This document shows positions 55,944 through 64,000 of a stretch of 64,000 nucleotides of DNA, in pieces. The stretch spans positions 30,670,776-30,734,775 of the forward strand of contig NC_087069.1 in NCBI RefSeq assembly GCF_963678635.1. The letters run 5' to 3'. Origin of the DNA: Symsagittifera roscoffensis (Eukaryota; Xenacoelomorpha; Acoela; Convolutidae). The position numbers were made by a program, and so were the translations under genes. Below the pieces are notes generated by a model. That model made no database searches, was not told the origin of the DNA, and saw only the letters and a list, made by a program, of their open reading frames with translations. Position 1 is the stretch's first letter, and every line of letters begins with the position of its first letter.

Positions 55944-56600
55944 TTGCTTCTACGTAATGAAAGACGGCATCCCCAGCCGTAAAGTTGGATCTCATACTCT
56001 GATATTCGGTGATTTGAATGCGAGAATCAGTGCGGAGCAATTGACCGAATTAAGACCACTAGCTGGTGCCTGGTCTGACGACCAAGAAACAAACTCAAAC
56101 GGTGAGAAATAGCTGGAGTTTTGTTCGACACACGATTTAAAAATCGTGAACACGTTATTCAAGAGGCTTATAACGTGGCGTCATACCAGAGGCTCAGGTG
56201 CAGTCATTGATTATATCTTGTCCGATCGGAACACCGTCTGGAGAATATTAGAGCCAGTTGGGGAGGTAGTTCCGGGTATCACTGAGATCATGCTAAACTT
56301 GTAGGTGTGATCTTACCTCCGACAGAACCAGGCAAAAAGGCGTTTGATGGTGAAATCCTTCTCAGAAAAAGCTTAAAAAGGAAGTATCCTGGACTACGGT
56401 TCAAAATCAATACCTGTCTGAAATCGGTCCACGGTCGCTCATTCCTAACATCAGATAACCGCTTGTCCCACACTGACTCCATTGAGAGCCTCAATATAAC
56501 TCTAAGGAGTTGGTGTGCAATGTCCATGCTAGGTTACCGGTTCCGGAACCTGAGGAAAAAGAGGGTACATTCTTCAAGTCTGAACATCGTTTGTTATTAA
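55944..56600 (+). pseudogene. APE-type endonuclease C-terminal half, element D
   Basis: HTLIFGDLNARIS (GDLN block) at about 55990-56028, then after a stop at 56110 RHTRGSGAVIDYIL, and DHAKLVGV (terminal DH pair) at about 56285-56308 after a frame change that leads into the 97-codon frame 56307-56600. Dead by a stop and a frameshift; active-site residues are kept. Confidence 0.72.
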
Positions 56601-56649
56601 AAGAAGAAGAAGTGCACACTCTCAGATTATAAACAACAGAACTGACGAA

Positions 56650-57218
56650 TTGGTTGCAGCAAGGAAAAGGCTAAATTTGAAGTGCAACAAGCTGAGGAAG
56701 TTTGTACAAAATGAGATATTAGAGAGCGGCCTGGAAGGATTTCAAGACAAGCATGTCCTCAGACAAACGCGTGAAGCTTTTAAGGTGTTGAAAGAGACTC
56801 TTAGGAGTGTTCGTTTGAGTTGGTTGGAGAGAAGGAGCAAAGCTGAAGTCAGTAATGTGAAGTTTCAAAAGCATTATGAGAAGCTGTTAACGAACAAACT
56901 GGCGAGTGAAAAGTTTTTGTTGAAAGGTCACTACCAGGGGCGGATATTGGACCTCCTAAAGGGGCAGAGGTAGTACAAGCCTTGAGAGAAATCAACACTG
57001 GCAAGGCTCCCGGTGAGAGTCAGATCACCAGTGACCTTCTTAAGTGGCTCGAAGAAAATTTTCAATCCTCTCAAAAAGATTTTCGCTGATATCTGGCTTG
57101 AGCCGGGAAAAGTTTCCAAATTTGGAGGGACGCCGTAATACTCAATCTGTTCAAGAAAGGAAGCAGAGCAGAACCGAACAATTAGTGGAGCATTTTCCTT
57201 CATGACCAAGTTGGCAAA
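56650..57218 (+). pseudogene. Linker and RT fingers region, element D
   Basis: 56650-56973 is an open, helical, basic frame typical of the linker between endonuclease and RT. 56975-57110 holds EINTGKAPGESQIT-type and IWLEPGKV-type fingers segments in broken frames. Confidence 0.5.
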
Positions 57219-57984
57219 GTGTTCGCAAAGGTGATTGCAAATAGGGTGAATAAGCAGCTGCCGAAGATCTCACCCTGTCAATTTTGGTTCCGAAAGCACA
57301 CATCAATAGGCCAATCTATCTTGGCAATTAGATGTTTGCTTCAAAGAAGGATTGAAAACCATCAAGTTTGTATGACTTTCATTGACCTGAAGAAGGCTTT
57401 TGATTCTATTGATAGGGGAGTGCTGTTTATCGCCCTAAGGGATTTTGGAATCCCATGAGATATCATCAGTTTGATTGAAGCGCTCCACACCAAACCCATC
57501 GGTAAGATTGCTAAGGATAACATCTTTGTAGTGAACCGGTTAGTGCGTTTTAGGCCCACTGTTGTTTATCATCCTTTTTGACTTCCTCCTAAGTAAGACC
57601 AGTGGAGATAAAAGAAACTTTGCATACGCTGATGATCTGCCCTTGATCTCTGACAGCCAAGTAAATGCTACCAAGTCGCTAAATGAGATTGAAATAACCT
57701 TTGCCTTGGCTCAATTAGAAATTTCTGCCGAGAAAACTAAAAGTATTGTGATAAACACCAAAGACAATACTAATGTTCCTATCAAATTACCCAGTGAAGA
57801 GGTAGAACAGGTTAATCACTTTGAGTACCTCGGCAGCATCATAACAGCTGATGGGAGAGCTGACAAGGCTATCAGCGCTGGCATTTCTAAATCCAGGAAA
57901 TCAATGTTACGTCTTAGACCGGCCCTGGTGTCTAAAAGGTTGACACTAAGGAAAAAGGGTCTCCAGTCCTGCTATACGGCTTAG
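57219..57984 (+). pseudogene. Reverse transcriptase palm and thumb, element D
   Basis: 57219-57458: VFAKVIANRVNKQLPKISP, QSILAIR and TFIDLKKAFDSIDR (first catalytic Asp). A TGA follows at 57458. 57545-57984 is one frame with CVLGPLLFIILFDF, FAYADDLPLIS (YADD at 57625-57636) and FEYLGSIITADGR. All catalytic Asp residues are present; inactivation is by stops and frameshifts. Confidence 0.78.
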
Positions 57985-58077
57985 AGACCCTTGTTATCAG
58001 ATAAACTGATCTTGGTGGACTAGAAGTGGTTATACACCGCGCTAAAAGAATGTCTCAGACTAGAAACTAGAAACGAA

Positions 58078-58880
58078 ATGAAACTAAAGGAAATGAATGA
58101 AAAAGTAAAAACAACGCAAATCGCACTATGCAAGAGAAGGGTTCAACTCTATGCTTCTTATGAAAACATTGGGGTCGATAGCTTGAATGATATACTTGAA
58201 GGTGCTAGAGTTTGGCAAAAAGATTCGATTGGGCTGCTTAGTGCTGATCTTGACAACCATGGGCTCAAGACTAAGTTTGACCAGGATAACTGGTTGCACA
58301 ATCCGACAACCAAACTTAAGATCACAGACGGTGGGGATTTTAAAGCAAATGCTATCGGCAAAAGTTCGCAAACAGCTCTATGTGCTAATGAAAACTGTGG
58401 TAGAATGTTTCATAGCAAAAAGAGATGTACAGGCGTTTTAGAGGTAATCATTCAGAACCCTCGGTTCAGACCTCCGATAGTAGTAATTAAAATGAAACTG
58501 ATAAAGGAATTGAAAGAACTAGAAATCCCGCAGCAGCCCAGCAACGGGAGTCCAAAAAGGCAAATTCGACTGCCCTCTGTCCGACTGTAACAAGGCTTAT
58601 GTCTGTCAGCGGTTGGACTAAGCACATGTAAAACTTCCACCCGCATGTGAAACTGATCAGCGCATCAGAATCGACCGTCTCTGCACCGCAACTGAGCCGG
58701 CAATCTTTCGCATCAAACCAAGACACTAGCACGGATGATGAGGTGCTAAAGTGTCCGCTCTGCTTATCGGTTCTCGGTTAGAAAGTCAGTGATCAATCAC
58801 TGTTATGTGAAGCATCGATATTCGTGGGTCAAAGCAAGGTCAATGCCCAAGCCGTCAAGTTATGTTGGCGTTGTCCCGGT
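58078..58880 (+). pseudogene. C-terminal zinc-finger region, element D
   Basis: 58078-58590 begins with the post-RT helical region and contains CANENCGRMFHSKKRC. After a frame change, DCPLSDCNKAY near 58556 and KCPLCLSV near 58747 are further Cys pairs, each with His residues downstream in shifted frames. They resemble the C2H2-type fingers that end some non-LTR ORF2 proteins. Confidence 0.5.
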
Positions 58881-59129
58881 GCGTACATTCAATAGGCAAA
58901 GTTGGCAAGTGAATTTAGCGTCATGACCACCACTGCTACCTCGGAAAGGTAGAATGGTTTCCCGGTGGTGACTTTCTTTTCGTTTGAATTAGTTCTAATG
59001 ATTTGATAAAGTCAGAACCATTGCCCCTGGCCTTGACCAGCTGGGGCGCAGATGGGAGGAACTTATTACCATCCGCCAAGAAAGATGAATTAGGTTTCAA
59101 TAGTTTTAGTGGTGAAGATGACAATGTAC

Positions 59130-60130
59130 TAAAAATTCAATTTGCGATGAAATTTTTGGGGCTATTTACAAGAAGTGGAATAGCAAAAGGGGTTTTTTGT
59201 TAAATCAAAGTTCAAAAAGCATTTCACACCAACACCTTAAATAGAGGGCGAATACCTATCCATTTGCAAGATAAATACTCAGTTTGAAAAGGTGTTCCGA
59301 ACAACAGTTAGTTTCACCTATCGTCCGAGCAGTGAAAAAGGACAAATCAATCAAGTTGGCATTTTATATGAAACAACTGAACATGGTAATTCACAAGAAT
59401 AAGTATCACATGCCTAATTTTGAAAACTTAATTGAGTCACGTCATAGCTTAAGGTAATCATCGCAAGATTCCATTATGTTCGACAATCGATTTGAAATAT
59501 GCATGTATTCAATTGAATTTGCCTCCCGAATTTAGACAATATTGTAATTTTAACATTATCGGTACGCGTCCACTGGCTTTTCAAATGGCGCAAGGTACTA
59601 CCTTATTGAGTTTACCGAATACATTTATTCCCTAGATGACATTATCATAATTTCTACGGATGGTTATAAAGATCATATTGATAAAGTGGAAAGGTGTGTA
59701 AAACGATTAGGTGACAAAAAATTATTGGAAAATTTGACAAATTGGAAACCAGAGTGAAATTTGATGCGTGTAAAGAAAGCCCGAGGGTAGCCCTCGAACA
59801 AAAAACCCCAGGAGGTCGGAAAAGTGGCATTCGCGTCACGCTGCCTCAATTCGGCCGAAATGAGATATAGTAATGGTCTATAGAGCGTTTTCGTTATTAT
59901 TGATATGGTTAACAGCTCACTGTGGTCACTTAAAGCGTTACTTAGTGTACTCAAACCTAACCGTGTAAACAAAACATATCAAAGTGGAATGACGAAATGG
60001 ATAGATCGTTTGGTTCCATTTACGTTTGAAGTAGAGCACATTCTAGGAAATGTATGGGTTTCCTCGACTACACTTCGCGTTTTCCGGCCAAAGAACCAAA
60101 GCCACCCTCGAAATTTGACGAGGAAATTGT
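59130..60130 (+). pseudogene. Reverse transcriptase and RNase H, element G2
   Basis: RT pieces in order: RRIPIHLQD (59250), VKKDKSIKLAF (59330), IHKNKYHMPN, a QLNLPPEF...NFNIIG segment in a second frame (59500-59560), then SLDDIIIIS with the catalytic Asp pair at 59635-59640 and DGYKDHIDKVE. RNase H-side pieces: WSLKALLSVL (59920), TKWIDRLVPFTFEVEHILG and FPAKEPKPPS. Frames change at least four times. The Asp pair is intact. Confidence 0.68.
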
Positions 60131-60839
60131 TGTTGCATAAGTTAACTCAATTAGTAATTTATTACGTTATTTCAATTCGTTCGATAAGCACTCGAGAGGG
60201 AATTAAAGGCATATTTGCGGTGTGAAAATCAGCAAGAAATTAAGTCACTGCACTAATTGCTCAGCTTTGATTGGTCAATTGAGTGCGAAGAACTCACACT
60301 CCAGAAAGCGCGCCAAAGTTAGCGTACAGCAAATTGAACATTTCAGAAGTAATCAGTTTGAAATTAGTAGTGTTTTCGTTCAGCACTATCAGAGTAGTAA
60401 AAATTTGCAAGATTAACTAGAGCCAGGAAAAAGCAGAATGAAAACGGAAATTTTTGCAACAAAAACATATAGCAATGCGAAGTTGTTTGACTATGCGAAT
60501 TACATCATTGAAAATGAGAAAAAAGGCCAGCGAAAGTCATATATTTGAAGAAGGCGGTAAATTTGAGGCAGTCGGAACGAAGGGGAAAGAGGAAAATTCA
60601 AGCGAAGAGGGAAGAAGAATTAATCAAGTCAGCTAAAAGAAATTGGAAGCGGATTCCAAGTGTGACGCAGGACAAAACCACCGTGGGAACGAACGAAAGG
60701 CTCAAAAACCAGAGAAAAAAGAAATCATTGCTATTGGGGGAGACCGAAATGCCCATAAAATCACAGTAGGTAAACCAGAAGTCGATAATGGATATAGTCA
60801 ACGAGGAAAACAACAAAGATGGAGAAGTGTTGACAATAC
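60131..60839 (+). other. Basic linker region of G2 pol
   Basis: Open frames rich in Lys/Arg/Glu (60454-60636, 60545-60769) without a recognisable catalytic domain, sitting where the RNase H to integrase linker would be. Confidence 0.35.
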
Positions 60840-61640
60840 CAGATATGTTGGAGATAAAGATTGCGAAAATGTTTTACTGAAAAGTACTTGCTGCACTGAC
60901 GAATCGATACGGGAAGCGGGACTGCATCATCAGCAAGGACGACGAGAGATGTGGCGCGTTAGGCCAGTATTATAATCAGAAAATAGTAGCCCCAAATCAG
61001 TTGCAACCAGCAATATGGGACGTTTTCCAATCAGTTCACCCAGACCAAGAGGAATGACGGACTTAGCAGAGAAAATTTGGTGGCTGGGAAAGAATAAGGA
61101 CATCGTACTCCAGTCCTCAACGTATCGATCTTGCACCAAAATTGGCAAGAACCTGAAAACCTTTATACCAAAAGATACGGCTACACCGGTAAAAATTGAA
61201 AGAGCCGAACGAAGAGCTTCAAATTGATTTCATGGGACCGATAATTAATGAAAAGGGTCGTGTAGTCTATATTAAATGTAAGATTGATCGGTATTCTAAA
61301 TTTCCTTCATGCAAAAATTTCAAGAAAGCAAACACTGGAAACGTGCTTTGATTCCTCGAGTTTATTAGACTACATGGAGTTCCTAGGGCAATGAGAGTTG
61401 ATCAGGCGACATGTTTCATAGAAACGGTGATAGAACCATTTGCTGAAGATAATAATATTGAACTATTATGATCGCCGGTGGATGATTATCGGTGTCAGGA
61501 GCAGTAGAAAGATTGATTCGTACACTCAGAGAGAGATTAGGTTGTATAAAAGAAGAAACGACAGAAAAGTTTAAACTACGTGAAGACCTGCTTCGCTTAA
61601 TACATCAACTGCGAATCTCTCAGCAAAAGGTTTTTAAAAA
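60840..61640 (+). pseudogene. Integrase remnant, element G2
   Basis: Zinc-binding part: SVHPDQEEMTDLAEKIWW and STYRSCTKIGKN, where the first Cys of the usual C-x2-C is Tyr. Catalytic core after a frame change: LQIDFMGP (Asp at 61226-61228), RVDQATCF (Asp at 61400-61402) and, after further breaks, GAVERLIRTLRERLG (Glu at 61507-61509). The D, D, E order and spacing identify a retroelement integrase. Stops near 61348 and 61469 and frameshifts make it inactive. Confidence 0.72.
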
Positions 61641-61929
61641 TTTCACCGTTTTAAGCACATTCTAGCCGCTATCCGAATACTTCAATATCAACTTTAATAA
61701 CTGAACTTAAAGATGATTGGAAAAGTTTATTCATTCCTACTAGTTTAGGTTATATGGTTTTTACTGGTAAAAACCAGTTAACCGATGAAGATCGCAATTT
61801 TTTTGAACTACCACTAAGAATGACAGGATTAGACCTCCTCAGTAAACCGGACTTTTCCAGAGATTATGAGTGATCACGAGCCATTTGTGATCCGTTAGAA
61901 AACAGTGATCCAGAAATAGCTGAACTCGG

Positions 61930-62950
61930 ATAAATAGAAACATCAAAATTGAGAGACAGCGCATCACACTCTCAAAAAAAGCTTAAGTTATGGAAAATTG
62001 CTCATCAGAAAAAAACTGACAGTAAATCTAGCGTCACAGAAATTAGCATCAAATAAGCTAAGCGTGCGAGCATAAAAAAAATTTTCTTTTAACAAATCAG
62101 AGTTTGAAGATGGGTTAAATCTGAGATATGGATGGGAACCACCAAACACCCAACATACATGCCCATGTGGACAATCGTTCGCACTGACCCACTCCTTACA
62201 CTGTCCCAAAGGTGGATACACTCACCTAAGACATAATGAACTTCGCGATACTTTTGCGACACTCCTGGACGAAGATTGCCATGATGTTGAAATAGAGCCG
62301 AAACTCCAATCGTTGGAAGGCGAAAGCTTTCACAACAAAAAAAAGCACTACTGAAGATGACGCTCGACTTGACATCAAGGCAAATGGACTCTGGGGAGGC
62401 CGATTCAGCCGAAACTCTTTCGATGTAAAAATTTTCAACGCCCATGCTAAATCCTGCCCTAAAACTATATCTGACGCCTACAAAAATCATGTGTGTCAAA
62501 AAATTAAAATACCAACAAAGAATTCTGGATGTGGAACACAGCAGCTTTGTTCCACTGTTTTTTGCGTGTACCGGAGGAGCAGCACCAGGCTCTACAAAAA
62601 CTATCTAGAAACTAGCAGAGAAACTAAGCGAAAAACGGAACGAATCATACTCGGACACAATAAACTTTTATACGAACAAAAATAAGTTTTGCACTTCTGA
62701 GGAGTGCAATCCTCTGCCTAAGGGGCTGCAAAAATCTTAAAAATACATCCAACATAGACAATTCTATCTGTGCTATAATCGAGGAGGGTAGATTCTAATT
62801 GACAATTCTCTTGATGCATCAAAATAGACTTGATTTATTCATAAAATTTTTGCCGATGTATTTATATAGCGTTGGTACGGCCTTATCCAATCTGTGCACG
62901 TACCGTCGCATTTCGGAGGGCCATTTTAATTGACCCCCTTTTTTAAACTA
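61930..62950 (+). mobile_element. Element C family, 3' fragment (copy C2)
   Basis: Homologous to 25610-26560 of element C but well diverged, so an older independent copy. The 5' side is truncated within the RT C-terminal region (LASQKLASNKLSV). The 3' UTR block around tatatagcgttggtacggcc to ggagggcc matches C. Confidence 0.75.
62091..62800 (+). pseudogene. CCHC plus restriction-like endonuclease of C2
   Basis: NKSEFEDGLNLRYGWEPP, then a complete CCHC knuckle (C-x-C-x7-H-x3-C in CPCGQSFALTHSLHC), RHNELRD, and after a frameshift in an A-run at 62336-62346, EDDARLDI and FDVKIFNAHA. Another frameshift precedes the C-terminal ISFAL(L)RS-type end at about 62690. The codon that is a stop in C at 25735 is Trp here, which supports the inferred C reading frame. 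Confidence 0.7.
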
Positions 62951-63550
62951 GTTTAGATGAGATGACGTGGGACAGATCGCTGCTGGACGACAACGAAGTA
63001 AAGGTCGGGACCTCAGAACTGATGTTCTGGTGGAGACGAAAGAAGCAAAGCCAAACGTTTGATTCAGAGACGACAGGACCAATTGTATTAAATTTTTCAG
63101 AGGCGAAACTCAGACTGGTCACAGTTTAGGACAGGATCAGCCCGCCAATTGCAAATGTGGCTAGGAAAACGGTTCATAGGGTCCGAGCTAAGAAGGAGCC
63201 TGAAGGAACGTTTGAGGCGGTGCACCAGATGCAGAGATAAAACGAACTTCAAAGTCGACAACAACCATCAATGAACCTGGGAACCAGGAAACAGTGATCC
63301 GAAACACAGTTTTAGCGAGGACCGGTCCGCCAACATTGAAAAGGATGCTACTGTTCAACTTTGCGGCGATTAAGTGCGACCCCTGGACGATTAGAAAAGA
63401 AGTTATCTACCAAGGACCGTGACGCGATAGAAAGAGTAATAACCGTAGGACAGCAACATAAACCAGGGTGGCCACTTGGTATCTTTTTAGATACTGGTAT
63501 CTAAAAGTCACTATTTGGTATCTTTTTTTACGTAAGTATCTATTTTCAGA
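62951..63550. other. Unassigned DNA with a TGGTATC repeat
   Basis: No recognisable gene. A short Arg/Lys-rich frame from about 62964 is broken after ~50 codons. 63475-63525 has three TGGTATCT motifs in 50 bp, two in near-palindromic arrangement. Confidence 0.35.
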
Positions 63551-63555
63551 CGTGA

Positions 63556-63723
63556 ATGGGAAAGTGCAGGGCAACCAGGACTCTCGTGAGTGGCTTCTCC
63601 TGGGCAAGACTTGTGGACGGCGAAGACGAGTTTGTGGAATGTCAGTTGGACAAAAAACGAATCAATATCAGCAATGGGCGATCTCGACTGACGCAACACG
63701 AAAACTCAGATGTCCATAAGTGA
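63556..63723 (+). pseudogene. BED/hAT-like zinc-finger fragment
   Basis: A 55-codon frame with FSWARLVDGEDEFVECQLD, INISNGRSRLTQHENS and DVHK: an aromatic residue, a Cys, then G-x3-L-x2-H-x2-S-x2-H, as in BED-type fingers of hAT transposases and related proteins. The second Cys of C-x2-C is Asp, so the finger is probably broken. It is preceded by tattttcag and followed by TGA, so it could instead be an exon. Only this domain is visible. Confidence 0.35.
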
Positions 63724-64000
63724 GTGAACTCTTGTCTTGACTGGTATGATGAAAAAACAAAGCAAGTCGTTTGTGTTTACACATCAACAGATTTCTAGTA
63801 TTTGACTGTTTAGGTCGAAAGTAGCAGCTCTCAATCGGCAGCCAACTTTGCAGGCATCGCTTGTGCAACATTGTGATGTCCAAACGGGAACTCGCAACGC
63901 GGTGGCATTGCACGTTTTGAGTCTTGTTTTGAATAAACAGACATTTCGGTCTAGCGACTCTGTTAACCGCAAACGATCTAAGTACAAGAAAATGTTTCCT
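63724..64000. other. No feature recognised
   Basis: 277 bp to the window end. Minus-strand open frames overlap here but have no domain I recognise. Confidence 0.4.

Larger units (their letters stand above)
55930..58990 (+). mobile_element. RTE-like non-LTR retrotransposon D
   Basis: Order: APE endonuclease (from its middle part), linker, RT, C-terminal zinc-finger region. The N-terminal endonuclease part is missing or unreadable. RT motifs and the FEYLGSIIT-DGR block point to RTE/BovB-type enzymes and clearly separate D from A, B and C. No A-rich or TAC tail could be fixed at the right end. Confidence 0.65.
54381..61930 (+). mobile_element. Ty3/gypsy-type LTR element G2, interrupted by element D
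   Basis: A gag start (54745) and pol RT, RNase H and integrase (59130-61640) lie in the same orientation on both sides of a non-LTR element (55930-58990). I infer one gypsy element with a nested insertion. LTR ends are not identified; the region before the gag ATG (54450-54740) is a candidate left LTR/leader. The right end is lost where C2 begins. Confidence 0.6.

Noticed and set aside
1-64000. Segmental duplications could be assembly artefacts
   Set aside because: Cannot be excluded without reads, but the copies differ by specific indels and substitutions (12-bp, 9-bp, 37-bp, 461-bp) and have distinct insertions (C), so simple duplicate assembly of one locus does not explain them.

Overview
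The window looks like part of an AT-rich invertebrate (metazoan) nuclear genome. The reasons are short coding exons with GT-AG introns, several clades of non-LTR retrotransposon, Ty3/gypsy-type elements, trinucleotide microsatellites, a satellite and recent segmental duplications. I could not place it in a phylum from sequence alone. There is no bacterial operon, CRISPR array, rRNA or tRNA gene that I can recognise. Almost every coding remnant belongs to a transposable element carrying stops or frameshifts; the one plausible host gene is a fragment.

Layout. 1-28.7 kb is built from repeated copies of one composite unit: the 3' end of non-LTR family B ending in (TAC)n, then a CR1-like non-LTR element of family A (SGNH-esterase-like ORF, PHD/RRM-like ORF1, APE endonuclease, reverse transcriptase, (CTA)n tail), then a CRE-like site (TGACGTCA) and the first exons of a small host gene. 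Copy 1 is cut off at 3.47 kb by a ~165-bp satellite. Copy 2 (6.9-16.2 kb) contains a fresh 3.5-kb tandem duplication. Copy 3 (17.0-28.7 kb) is the fullest, but a third kind of non-LTR element, C, is inserted exactly between the A tail and the host exon. C is bounded by a 14-bp target-site duplication and carries SGNH esterase, PHD finger, reverse transcriptase and restriction-like endonuclease (RLE) regions. Host exons 2, 3 and 4 follow at 27.3-28.7 kb with matching splice phases.

28.7-38.1 kb is a heavily decayed Ty3/gypsy element (gag, RT/RNase H and an env-position remnant) merging into a diverged duplicate of its 3' part. 38.1-53.9 kb is a head-to-tail array of three 5.1-5.5-kb units, the last two nearly identical. 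Each unit joins a piece of that gypsy-related element to 1.75 kb of unrelated DNA. 54.4-61.9 kb is a second Ty3/gypsy element (gag start, RT, RNase H, integrase with visible D, D, E), apparently split by an RTE-like element D (56-59 kb). 61.9-62.95 kb is the 3' end of a second C-family copy. At 63.6 kb there is a small BED/hAT-like zinc-finger remnant.

How the parts relate. The A/B/exon blocks share derived deletions and frameshifts, so the copies arose mainly by segmental duplication of already dead elements, not by independent transposition. The (TAC)n tails are the joints between B and A, between A and C, and between A and the host promoter. A and B share a similar 3'-terminal hairpin and tail although their RT regions differ. 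The most notable single object is element C, because its TSD defines one 3.9-kb unit combining CR1-type accessory domains (SGNH, PHD) with an RLE-type enzyme.
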